Shown in pieces: positions 25,094-33,056 of a stretch of 64,000 nucleotides of DNA; position 1 is the first letter of the stretch; every line of letters starts with the position of its first letter. The notes beneath the pieces are model-generated. The model ran no database searches. It worked only from the letters and a program-made list of their open reading frames with translations, and had not been told where the DNA came from. Position numbers and translations under genes: made by a program. The DNA is from Mycolicibacterium boenickei (GTDB lineage: Bacteria > Actinomycetota > Actinomycetes > Mycobacteriales > Mycobacteriaceae). The stretch spans positions 5,518,001 to 5,582,000 of the forward strand of contig NZ_AP022579.1 of the NCBI RefSeq assembly GCF_010731295.1. The letters are read 5' to 3'.

Positions 25094-25849
25094 ATGACCG
25101 CTCCCCAACTCGATGCCGCAGACCGCCGCTGCGTGAAATTGGACGAAAGCCCAAGCTGGTGGGACCCCGACAGCGAGTGCACGATCATCGTGGCCCGGCC
25201 GGCCGCGGAGCGTGAGCTGTGGAACGAATACGTCCGCGGGGCCTACTCCAACTACCGCAAACACGGAGTGGAGCGGGCCCTGGACCCGAAAACACTACGG
25301 ACAGGCGAGGATACGGCCCTGTTCTGCGTCGGGGTCAACCGCGCCGGCGACGTCGTGGGCGGCCTGAGAGCCAAGGGACCGCACCGGAGCGTCGAGGACA
25401 GCCACGCAATCGTCGAGTGGGGAGGGCAACCCGCACTCGACTCGGTGCGCAAGATGATCGCCGACCGCTTACCGTTCGGAGTGGTCGAGATGAAGACCGC
25501 CTGGGTATGCGACGACCCGGAACAGAGCCGCGCACTCACCGATACGCTGGCGCGTATGCCGCTGCATGCCATGACACTCTTGAACATTCAGTTTGCCATG
25601 GCCACGGCGGCGGCCTACGTACTCAAACGCTGGTTGTCATCGGGGGGCGTGCTCGCGGCCAGAATTCCGGCCACCCCGTACCCAGACGAGCGATACCAGA
25701 CCAAGATGATGTGGTGGGACAGCAGAACATTCGCCCACCACGCCGACCCGACCCAGCTGTCGCGCTACTTCGCCGAGGCCCAGCGAATCGGCACGCACCC
25801 GGCCGCCGCCGGCTTCGACGGACACACCAGGACCGCGGCAGGACGATGA
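25094..25849 (+). CDS. GNAT / acyl-homoserine-lactone-synthase-like protein (Rv1356c position)
   Basis: 251 residues; function not established. The N-terminal half resembles the acyltransferase fold of autoinducer synthases and FeeM-like enzymes: ELWNEYVRGAYSNYRKHGVE (41-60), then DTALFCVGVNRAGDVVGGLRAKGP (73-96), with the beta-turn and Arg of that fold. The C-terminal part is rich in aromatic and Met residues (TKMMWWDSRTF, 203-213). No membrane segment or signal peptide is seen. It overlaps the ThiF-nitroreductase gene (ATGA), so the two are probably made together. In M. tuberculosis a hypothetical gene, Rv1356c, occupies the equivalent place as I recall. Acyl transfer is inference. Confidence 0.5.
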   Translation: MTAPQLDAADRRCVKLDESPSWWDPDSECTIIVARPAAERELWNEYVRGAYSNYRKHGVERALDPKTLRTGEDTALFCVGVNRAGDVVGGLRAKGPHRSVEDSHAIVEWGGQPALDSVRKMIADRLPFGVVEMKTAWVCDDPEQSRALTDTLARMPLHAMTLLNIQFAMATAAAYVLKRWLSSGGVLAARIPATPYPDERYQTKMMWWDSRTFAHHADPTQLSRYFAEAQRIGTHPAAAGFDGHTRTAAGR

Positions 25850-28014
25850 CCCAAGAAATCCCGCTCACAAGCAATGAGAATTCCAAATTGACCGAACTCA
25901 ACGACGCCGATCAGCATCGCGCGATCTTCATCGACGACCAATTCACCCTCGACCAGCTCCGCGCGGACCCACGTATCACCGTCATCGATGAATGCGGCGA
26001 GCAGCAGTCCGCACTGCGTACCCTCGTCCCCGCGGTCGGCCAGGAATTGCTCGACGAGCCGACCCGGTGGGCTTATTACCCGTGGCGTCGGAGCCTGGTC
26101 CACATTCTGGGGCCTGCCGCCTTCGGCCGGTTACGGCTGGATCGCAACCGCAACCTCGTCACCGCCGATGAGCAGCGACGACTGTCGCAGCTGAAGATCG
26201 GCGTCATCGGGCTCAGCGTGGGCCACGCCATCGCCCACAACCTCGCCACCGAGGGACTGTGCGGCGAGATCCATCTGACCGACTTCGACGAGCTCGAGTT
26301 GGCGAACCTCAACCGGGTCCCGGGCACCGTGTTCGACCTGGGGTTGAACAAGGCGGTGGTGGCAGCACGCAGGATTGCCGAGATCGACCCGTACATCAGG
26401 GTGCACATCGACCGCAATGGTGCCGCCGCCGAATCCATCGACGCCTTTCTGCGCGGGCTCGATGTCGTCGTCGAGGAATGCGACTCGCTCGACGCGAAAG
26501 TCCTTGTCCGGGAGGCGGCCCGGGCCCACCGGCTGCCGGTGTTGATGACCACGGGCGACCGTGGACTTCTCGACGTCGAACGGTTCGACCTGGAACCCGC
26601 GCGGCCGGTGCTTCACGGTCTGCTCGGCGACATCGCCGCACGAGACCTGGCCGGGCTCAGCAGCAAGGACAAGGTTCCGTATGTTCTGCGCATTCTCGAC
26701 GCGCCCCAGCTCTCACCTCGCATGGCGGCCTCGCTGGTCGAGGTCGGCAAGACCTTGAGCACCTGGCCCCAACTCGCCTCCGAGGTCGTTCTCGGGGCGA
26801 CCGTCGTGGCCAATGCCGTGCGGCGCATCGGTCTGGGTGAGCCGATGCCGTCGGGGCGGATTCGTGTCGACGTCGCCGACGCGCTGGACCGCATCGGCGA
26901 TCCTCTCGGCAAGGCGCCCGCACCGGCACCTGCGCCCCGCCCCGCTGAAACGCACGCCGAGCCGGCCGGGATCGCCGACATCCTGACCGACGCGGCGACC
27001 CGCGCACCCTCGGGCGGCAACGTCCAGCCGTGGCAGATCGAGGCGAGCGACGATCGGATCAACCTCCGGTTGGCGACGAAGTACACCACGGCGATGGACG
27101 TCGGGTACCGCGGCAGCGCGGTGGCACTCGGTGCGGCCGCGTTCAACGCGCGGGTCGCCGCGGCTGCCCACGGCCTGACCGGCCGGCTGCGGTGGTCCCG
27201 CGGCGACGAAGGCACGCCGTTGTACGGGATCGCGGAATTCTCGGTGGGTAGCGCACCGGAGTTGGCCGCTCTCTACGAGCCGATGCTGGCCCGGGAGACC
27301 AACCGGCTCCGCGGGACGGCGACGCCGATCGCTGCCGACGTGCTCGACGGGTTGCGGGCCGCCGCCCGTGGCGAGGGCGCCAAACTGACGATCCTCGATG
27401 ATCGGGCCGAGATCGAAACCGCCGCACGCCTGCTCGCGGCGGCGGATCGGATCCGCTACCTGACCCCGACGCTGCACCGCGAGATGATGTCGGAGCTCCG
27501 GTGGCCCGGTGATTCAGACCCCGACACCGGTATCGACGTCACGACGCTCGGGTTGGACCCGGCGGACCTGGTGATACTCGACATCCTGCGCCGGCCCGAG
27601 GTGATGGCGAACCTCGCCGACTGGGACGTCGGCACGGCACTCGGCGACGACACCTACGAGCGGGTGACGTCGAGTTCGGCACTGGCGGTCGTCTCGATCC
27701 GGGGCCGCCGACTCACCGACTACGCCGTGGCCGGATCTGCGGTGGAGGCCGTCTGGGTCGACGCCCAGCGCCGCGGCCTGGCCGTTCAACCCGTGTCGCC
27801 GGTGTTCCTCTACGCCCACGACGACCGGGACCGCCAGGAACTCTCTCCTGGTCACGCCGATGCGCTACGCGACCTGCAGTACGCTTTTCGCAGGTTGACC
27901 ACCACCGAGCGCGACGAGTCACAAGCGCTGGTGCTCAGGTTGTCCTATGCGCCGCGCCCGACCGTACGCAGCCGGCGCCGAGCCCATACGGGTTCGACGC
28001 TGCGGTACGGCTGA
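25846..28014 (+). CDS. ThiF/E1-like adenylyltransferase fused to a nitroreductase (MoeY/Rv1355c-like)
   Basis: 722 residues from ATG 25846 (ATGA overlap). After an N-terminal extension (1-110) comes an E1-like domain: LKIGVIGLSVGHAIAHNLA (117-134), LTDFDELELANLNR (144-157), Lys169 and CDSLDAK (212-218). The glycine loop is altered (GLSVGH), and neither the CxxC zinc pairs nor an evident catalytic Cys are seen. A linker of Ala-Pro repeats (about 357-368) leads to an FMN nitroreductase-like domain with APSGGNVQPWQI (387-398). The architecture matches M. tuberculosis Rv1355c, labelled MoeY but without proven molybdopterin function. It probably adenylates a carboxylate and oxidises or reduces the product. 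Confidence 0.8.
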   Translation: MTQEIPLTSNENSKLTELNDADQHRAIFIDDQFTLDQLRADPRITVIDECGEQQSALRTLVPAVGQELLDEPTRWAYYPWRRSLVHILGPAAFGRLRLDRNRNLVTADEQRRLSQLKIGVIGLSVGHAIAHNLATEGLCGEIHLTDFDELELANLNRVPGTVFDLGLNKAVVAARRIAEIDPYIRVHIDRNGAAAESIDAFLRGLDVVVEECDSLDAKVLVREAARAHRLPVLMTTGDRGLLDVERFDLEPARPVLHGLLGDIAARDLAGLSSKDKVPYVLRILDAPQLSPRMAASLVEVGKTLSTWPQLASEVVLGATVVANAVRRIGLGEPMPSGRIRVDVADALDRIGDPLGKAPAPAPAPRPAETHAEPAGIADILTDAATRAPSGGNVQPWQIEASDDRINLRLATKYTTAMDVGYRGSAVALGAAAFNARVAAAAHGLTGRLRWSRGDEGTPLYGIAEFSVGSAPELAALYEPMLARETNRLRGTATPIAADVLDGLRAAARGEGAKLTILDDRAEIETAARLLAAADRIRYLTPTLHREMMSELRWPGDSDPDTGIDVTTLGLDPADLVILDILRRPEVMANLADWDVGTALGDDTYERVTSSSALAVVSIRGRRLTDYAVAGSAVEAVWVDAQRRGLAVQPVSPVFLYAHDDRDRQELSPGHADALRDLQYAFRRLTTTERDESQALVLRLSYAPRPTVRSRRRAHTGSTLRYG

Positions 28015-28047
28015 GTCAAAGTGCTGAGGTATACGCGGAGGTATCTG

Positions 28048-29895
28048 GTGCCAGGCAGCCTCGAACTGCTCGTCACATCGGTTGCCACGCAACTGATGGC
28101 GGTCGACGCCGCGACCTCGGTCACGGTGAGCCAGCAGGTGCTCGCCGAGCTGGTCTCGTTCTTCGACGTGGACGTGAGCTTCCTGCGGCACAACGATCAC
28201 GAGGCACACGCGACACGGTTGGTGGCCGAGTGGCCGCCGCGCCCACCGGACACTCAGACCGACCCGATCGCGGTCATCCACTTCGCCGATGCCGATCCGG
28301 TGTTCGCGATGGCCGAACACCTCAAGGAGCCGGCGGTGTTCCGTCCGGAGCCGGCCACCGACGACTACCAGCGCACGATCGAGGCGGGACGGCACATCGC
28401 GAGCACGTCGATGGCCTGTGTGCCGCTGCTGTCCGGCGACATCACCACCGGCGTCCTGGGGTTCGTCAAATTCGGCGACCGCGAGTGGCTACCCGCAGAG
28501 CTCAATGCACTCAAGGCCATTGCCTCGTTGTTCGCCCAGGTGCAGGCCCGCATCGAGGCCGAGGACCGGCTGCGCTACCTGGCCGATCACGACCATCTCA
28601 CCGGGCTGCACAACCGCAGGGCGCTCATGGCCCATCTGGAGGCCCGGCTGGCTCCCGGCCAGCCCGGCCCGGTTGTGGTGATGTTCTTCGACCTGGACCG
28701 GCTCAAGGCGATCAACGACTATCTGGGCCACACCGCCGGTGATGCCTTCATCAGCATCCTGGCCGAACGGTTGCAACGCGGGGACGACTCACCCAAGCTC
28801 ATCGCGCGACTCGGCGGCGACGAGTTCGTCGTGGTGCCCGCGGCGTCGATGACGGCCGAGGCGGCCACCGCGTTGGCCTACCGACTCCAGTCGGTGCTGC
28901 GCGAGCGGGTGACCATCGACGGGGAGATGCTCACCCGTACCGTCAGCATCGGTCTGGCCCAAGGCATTCCGGGCCGCGACTCCACCTCGGATCTGCTCAA
29001 CCGGGCCGATCACGCGGTGCTCACCGCGAAGAACTCCGGCGGCAACCGGGTAGCGGTGTTCTCCGATGCGATGGCGATGGAGATCGACTTCCGCAACGAC
29101 ATCGAGCTGCACCTGCAGAGCGTGATCGAGAGCGGCGCGCTGGTGCTGCACTACCTGCCCGAGATCGACATGCGGACGGGCGAGGTGCTGGCGGCCGAGG
29201 CTCTGGTGCGCTGGCAGCATCCGACGCGCGGCCTGCTGTCCCCCGATTCGTTCATCGGGGTGGCCGAATCCATAAACCTGGCAGGCGAGCTGGGCCGCTG
29301 GGTGCTGCGGACCGCGTGCGCCGAGTTCGCCCGATGGCGGTCCAACGGCGTCGGCCGCAACATCGTGCTGCGGATCAATGTGTCCCCGGTGCAATTGGTG
29401 ACGGACGGATTCGTCGCCTCGGTGGCCGGCATCATGAAGGAATTCCGCCTGCCTCGCGGGTCGGTCTGCCTTGAGATCACCGAGAGCATCGTCGTGCAGG
29501 ACATCGAAACCACCCGCTCGACGTTGACCGGCCTGCACAAGGTGGGCGTGCAGGTGGCCATCGACGACTTCGGCACCGGCTACAGTGCGCTGTCGCTGCT
29601 CAAGTCACTCCCGGTGGACACCCTCAAGATCGACCGGAGCTTTGTCGCCGGACTCGGGTCAGACCCGGGCGACCTGCCGATCGTGCGCGCGGTGATTGCC
29701 CTGGCCGGGGCCTTCGGCCTGCAGCTGGTCGCAGAAGGCGTGGAGACGGAACGGGCCGCGCTGACGCTGTTGCGGCACGGCTGCTACCGCGCTCAGGGCT
29801 TCTTGCTGTCCAAGCCGATCCTCGGACACGAGATGGCCGCGCTACTGGCCAAAGGGCGGGTGCCCGTGCATTTCTCAGCCGCGCCGCGCACGTGA
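28048..29895 (+). CDS. GAF-GGDEF-EAL cyclic-di-GMP turnover protein (Rv1354c/DgcA-like)
   Basis: 615 residues from GTG 28048, with GGAGG 6 bases upstream; GTG 28021 is in frame without such a site. An N-terminal GAF domain (about 20-170) is followed by GGDEF (LARLTGLHNR at 183-190 region; RLGGDEF ending at 260) and EAL (EALVRW 384-389, LEITES 475-480, DDFGTGYS 506-513, KIDRSF, AEGVET). Both catalytic signatures are intact, so it may both make and degrade c-di-GMP, as reported for M. tuberculosis Rv1354c. The product-inhibition I-site is absent (DSPK where RxxD is expected). It follows the ThiF-nitroreductase gene closely. Confidence 0.93.
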   Translation: MPGSLELLVTSVATQLMAVDAATSVTVSQQVLAELVSFFDVDVSFLRHNDHEAHATRLVAEWPPRPPDTQTDPIAVIHFADADPVFAMAEHLKEPAVFRPEPATDDYQRTIEAGRHIASTSMACVPLLSGDITTGVLGFVKFGDREWLPAELNALKAIASLFAQVQARIEAEDRLRYLADHDHLTGLHNRRALMAHLEARLAPGQPGPVVVMFFDLDRLKAINDYLGHTAGDAFISILAERLQRGDDSPKLIARLGGDEFVVVPAASMTAEAATALAYRLQSVLRERVTIDGEMLTRTVSIGLAQGIPGRDSTSDLLNRADHAVLTAKNSGGNRVAVFSDAMAMEIDFRNDIELHLQSVIESGALVLHYLPEIDMRTGEVLAAEALVRWQHPTRGLLSPDSFIGVAESINLAGELGRWVLRTACAEFARWRSNGVGRNIVLRINVSPVQLVTDGFVASVAGIMKEFRLPRGSVCLEITESIVVQDIETTRSTLTGLHKVGVQVAIDDFGTGYSALSLLKSLPVDTLKIDRSFVAGLGSDPGDLPIVRAVIALAGAFGLQLVAEGVETERAALTLLRHGCYRAQGFLLSKPILGHEMAALLAKGRVPVHFSAAPRT

Positions 29896-30753
29896 TCGAT
29901 ACGACTCACGCGGTGAATCGTGCGCTCCCCCGGCTCGGCAGTAGTCCGACCGTCCGGAGTCCGGCTGATGGTCGAGCAGTTCGACACGACCGAACCTGCT
30001 CGCGCTGTAGCCGACCAGGCCGATCTGAAGGGGCTTTCCCGGCTCGATGACCTGACCGTCCGGCGCCGCCGGTGCCCCGCCACGGGGTTCGGTCGAGAGC
30101 GCCACGCCATGGCGCGCCCGCAGCGCCAGCGGACCGTCGGCGGTGTCGATGACGGCCCCGAGAACCTCGCCCTCCTCGAACACGATGCGTTGCAGCGTGC
30201 CCCGGTCCAGGGTGTGGATCTGCTTGTCGAGTGCCTGCGCCGACAGCCAGTCACCGAGCGCGGAGACGGCCCCGGCCTCGCTCTCGACGTTCATCGTCCC
30301 GAGCACCTTGACCTGGATCTCCTCGCCGGCGCGGGTCTTCATCGAGGTTGTGCCCCGGTCCGCCAACCGGGTGTAGAGCACGCCGTAGGGGGATGTCAGG
30401 CAGTCCTGCGCCCAGTCCTGGAGCCGGGCGCCATAGAAAGGCGCGATCCGGCCGCGTCCGGAAACCGGGGTCCAATCGCTCACCGGCCGAACCGTCAGAG
30501 CGCTGTCGTAGTCGGCATCGTCGACCGGCTGCAGATCCGCCGACAACGCGTCGAGGTAGTCCCGGGTCTCGGGATCCTCGATGCCAGCGCCCAACCACGG
30601 TGTCTCGACACCGGATGTCACCGATTGGGTGCGGCCCGCAGTCCCCGGGGTGATCAGGTGCACGTCGAGCCCGGCATCCGCCGCCGCAACAGCTGCGGCC
30701 AGCGCTCCGAAGCCCGAGCCACAGCAAACGACGTCGACTTCGTCATCCCACAT
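29875..30753 (-). CDS. short FAD-binding oxidoreductase-like protein
   Basis: 292 residues. An N-terminal dinucleotide-binding fold is clear: VDVVCCGSGFGALAAAVAAADAG (7-29; motif GSGFGA 12-17), in the style of fumarate reductase / 3-ketosteroid dehydrogenase flavoproteins. The protein is much shorter than those (about 490-570), and I cannot locate their substrate-domain catalytic residues. It may be a reduced family member or an FAD-binding remnant. The C-terminus is basic. Its 3' end overlaps the GGDEF-EAL gene tail-to-tail by 21 bases, and a long hairpin stands 80 bases upstream. Confidence 0.65.
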   Translation of the reverse strand: MWDDEVDVVCCGSGFGALAAAVAAADAGLDVHLITPGTAGRTQSVTSGVETPWLGAGIEDPETRDYLDALSADLQPVDDADYDSALTVRPVSDWTPVSGRGRIAPFYGARLQDWAQDCLTSPYGVLYTRLADRGTTSMKTRAGEEIQVKVLGTMNVESEAGAVSALGDWLSAQALDKQIHTLDRGTLQRIVFEEGEVLGAVIDTADGPLALRARHGVALSTEPRGGAPAAPDGQVIEPGKPLQIGLVGYSASRFGRVELLDHQPDSGRSDYCRAGGAHDSPRESYRSRARRG

Positions 30754-30832
30754 CGTCTAGCGACACTCCGACCGAACGGCGCGGAACCCGATCAAGATCG
30801 AATCATATTGGGATGCACCAGAAATTGAGGTC

Positions 30833-30882
30833 GTCATGGCCCGCACCGGGATTCGAGGGGGATTGCCGGTGCAGGCCATGAC
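30833..30882. other. long hairpin in a divergent gap
   Basis: GTCATGGCC (30833-30841) pairs with GGCCATGAC (30874-30882). After one mismatch, GCACCGG (30843-30849) pairs with CCGGTGC (30866-30872). No gene ends nearby on either strand, so a leader structure, insulator or unannotated RNA end is more likely than a plain terminator. Confidence 0.55.
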
Positions 30883-31015
30883 AACGCTTCCAGGATAGCC
30901 CTTGGCTACTGCCGACCGCCAAATGGTGGCGCTCGCCACAGTGCCCGCGGCTGCGGCATGCGCCGCTGCCGGGCGGGTAAACCGCGACGAACCAAGAGTT
31001 ATCACGCTAAGCACG

Positions 31016-31037
31016 ATACATACCTTTAGAATGTTAT
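31016..31037. promoter_or_regulatory. candidate butyrolactone-receptor-type operator
   Basis: ATACATACC-TTTAG-AATGTTAT is an imperfect dyad (ACAT at 31018-31021, ATGT at 31031-31034) about 90 bases before the TetR start. Its length and outer ACAT/ATGT arms loosely recall autoregulatory elements of ArpA-type receptors. Weak evidence. Confidence 0.3.
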
Positions 31038-31124
31038 GCACGTACGGCGAAGACTTTGAGTCTGCTGGTGACGGCGGCGAACAGAACATGGTCGCCGGCG
31101 AATCAGAGTCAGGAAGGCCCCGAG

Positions 31125-31835
31125 GTGACTGAGCAGCTCGACCGACGAGCAGAGCTGACCCGTCTCCAGATCCTGCAGGCGGCGGCGCGCCAGTTCGCTC
31201 ACACGCCATACAGCCTGGTCAGCCTCGACGACATCCTGGCCGACGCCGCGGTGACCAAGGGTGCGCTGTACTTCCACTTCCGGTCCAAGCACGCGCTGGC
31301 GGTATCGATCGTCGAGCACCGCACCGCGCGGGGCACCCAGGCTGTCGAGGACGTTCTGGCTCGCAATCTGTCCGGAGCCGAGACCTTGATCGACCTCTCC
31401 TGCCTGGTGGCCGCCGAAGACATCGGCGACCCGATGGCCCGGGCATGCCTGAACCTGGTCGAATCCATCGGTCGGACCGACGGCCTGGGTCGCCGGGCGC
31501 TCGATGCGTGGGTGCAGGGTTTCGCAGGCATCGCCAAACGTGCCATCGGCGAGGGCGATTTCACCGCCGACAGCGACCCGGAAACGATCGCCCGGTTGTT
31601 GGTGTCGATCTATCTCGGGGTGCGCCAGACCAGCGACCTCGACGATCCCCCGCGTTTCCTCACCGACCTCGAGCACAGCTGGCGGCTGGCGCTGCCCGGA
31701 TTCGTCGAACCCGAGCGGCTCGCCTACCTCAAGCAGTTCATCCGGCGCCGCACCGCGGTGGGCGTCAAGAAGGTCGTGCCCCTGCACCCGCACTCGCCGG
31801 ACGCCGCACCCGACGCAGCCGTCGGGCGGGCCTGA
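31125..31835 (+). CDS. TetR family regulator, gamma-butyrolactone-receptor-like
   Basis: 236 residues from GTG 31125, with AGGAAGG 7 bases upstream. The DNA-binding domain reads RLQILQAAARQFAHTPYSLVSLDDILADAAVTKGALYFHFRSKHALAVSIVEH (about residues 11-63). The SLDDIL...VTKGALYFHFRSK pattern is the hallmark of the ArpA/ScbR-like subgroup. The C-terminal ligand domain contains MARACLNLVESIG. It is one base away from a second, similar regulator. In M. tuberculosis a TetR gene (Rv1353c) sits beside the DgcA gene, so the association is conserved. Ligand type is inferred from subfamily only. Confidence 0.82.
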   Translation: MTEQLDRRAELTRLQILQAAARQFAHTPYSLVSLDDILADAAVTKGALYFHFRSKHALAVSIVEHRTARGTQAVEDVLARNLSGAETLIDLSCLVAAEDIGDPMARACLNLVESIGRTDGLGRRALDAWVQGFAGIAKRAIGEGDFTADSDPETIARLLVSIYLGVRQTSDLDDPPRFLTDLEHSWRLALPGFVEPERLAYLKQFIRRRTAVGVKKVVPLHPHSPDAAPDAAVGRA

Positions 31836-31836
31836 C

Positions 31837-32490
31837 ATGGCGCGCCAGGCGCGGTCCGAACTGACCCGGCAGAAGATCATCAACGCCGCCGTCGACCTGT
31901 TCAGCGAGCACGGCTACCCGGCAACCGGGCTGGGTGACATCATCGCGCGGGCCGAGATGACCAAGGGCGCCCTCTACTACCACTTCGGCTCGAAGGAATC
32001 GCTGGCCGAGGCGATCATCAGTGACGGCGGCACCGCGATGCTGGGCGCCTTCCGCGCCATCGCCGAATCCTCTTCGCCGGCTTTGGAAAACACCATCCAC
32101 GGGTTGTTCGTGGTGGCCGATTTCGCCCGTTCGGACAAGGTCGCACAGATCGGCATGCAGTTGCTGCGGACGTTCAGTGGCATCAACGCCGCCGCCACCC
32201 GCGTCTACACGAGCTGGCTCGATGAGCTCAGGGATCAGTTGACCCAGGCCGCCGACGAAGGCGACCTACGAGACAGCCTCGACATCGCCGGCGCGGCCGA
32301 GGTGATCCTGGGGTCCATGCTGGGCGCCGAGGCCCTCTCCCGGGCGAACGCCACCGGCACCGACTTGCGCGAACGGGTAGCCGCCACGTGGGACCTGTTG
32401 CTGCCCTCGATCGTGAACGGCGAATCGCTGGATTACTTCCGCGAGTTCCTGGCCCGCGAATCACTGCGCCGAGCCCCGGCCGCGGGATAG
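31837..32490 (+). CDS. TetR family regulator, gamma-butyrolactone-receptor-like
   Basis: 217 residues from ATG 31837, one base after the previous stop. The DNA-binding domain is LTRQKIINAAVDLFSEHGYPATGLGDIIARAEMTKGALYYHFGSKESLAEAII (about residues 9-61), again with the TKGALYYHF(G)SKE signature. The ligand domain has IGMQLLRTFSGIN. A tandem pair of paralogous regulators suggests heterodimers, or a receptor plus a pseudo-receptor as in Streptomyces butyrolactone circuits. It is convergent with the PAS gene, with 2 bases between stops. Confidence 0.85.
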   Translation: MARQARSELTRQKIINAAVDLFSEHGYPATGLGDIIARAEMTKGALYYHFGSKESLAEAIISDGGTAMLGAFRAIAESSSPALENTIHGLFVVADFARSDKVAQIGMQLLRTFSGINAAATRVYTSWLDELRDQLTQAADEGDLRDSLDIAGAAEVILGSMLGAEALSRANATGTDLRERVAATWDLLLPSIVNGESLDYFREFLARESLRRAPAAG

Positions 32491-32492
32491 CC

Positions 32493-32945
32493 CTACAGTT
32501 CTTCGGCCCACAACCGTTCGGTGAGGTCCTGGAACGTCGCCAGCGCCACCGGATCGTCGCCGCGCAGCAATGCCGACTTGCTCATCCGCGCCCGCACGAT
32601 CGAGCCGTCGTCGTGAACCAGGTCGACCAGCAGCCCCGCATTGGCCCGCATCACCGAGACCGCCGACTCGTCGGCCGGCAGCGAGTGGAACACCTCAGCA
32701 AACTTCATGCTCTTGACCGCATCGGTGTCGCGGCCGACCATCTCGCCGAAAGCGGTGTTGGCGAAGAGGATCGTGCCGTCTTCGGCGATTGCCAACACCG
32801 GCACCGGGAACCGCTCCAGCACCACCAGCGCAGGAATGTTCTGCAGCAGTGCCATCGGAGATTGGGGGTCCTGACCGCTCTGGCGACGCTCCACGAGTCC
32901 GATTATCGCCTGCGGCCCCAGCCGGGTGCCACCACCGTCCAGCAA
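32493..32945 (-). CDS. PAS domain protein
   Basis: 150 residues if the TTG at 32945 is used; GTG 32894 is an in-frame alternative and no ribosome-binding site decides. A single PAS fold covers about 45-145: FPVPVLAIAEDGTILFANTAFGEMVGRD, then VHDDGSIVRARMSKSALLRGDDPVALATFQDLTER. There is no attached kinase, GGDEF or DNA-binding domain, so it is a stand-alone sensor or partner. Next to a GAF-GGDEF-EAL protein and two TetR regulators, a role in the same signalling block is possible. Confidence 0.75.
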   Translation of the reverse strand: MLDGGGTRLGPQAIIGLVERRQSGQDPQSPMALLQNIPALVVLERFPVPVLAIAEDGTILFANTAFGEMVGRDTDAVKSMKFAEVFHSLPADESAVSVMRANAGLLVDLVHDDGSIVRARMSKSALLRGDDPVALATFQDLTERLWAEEL

Positions 32946-33056
32946 CGTGACGTCACGACGCCCCGCTCCGGTCCGGCGCGCAGGCGCCCGGGGTGGCCTA
33001 CGCCACTTGACTAACTAGGTTTACTCTGTGGAGCGACACCAGCAGAAGGGGCAGGC

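Larger units (their letters stand above)
30754..31124. promoter_or_regulatory. divergent intergenic region, FAD protein / TetR
   Basis: A 371-base gap without a credible gene. It contains a 17-pair hairpin (30833-30882) and, nearer the TetR start, an AT-rich stretch (about 31000-31040) that is the likely TetR promoter. Confidence 0.5.

Noticed and set aside
29875..30753. Full-length 3-ketosteroid dehydrogenase
   Set aside because: At 292 residues it is far too short, and beyond the FAD-binding motif I cannot place the substrate-domain residues.
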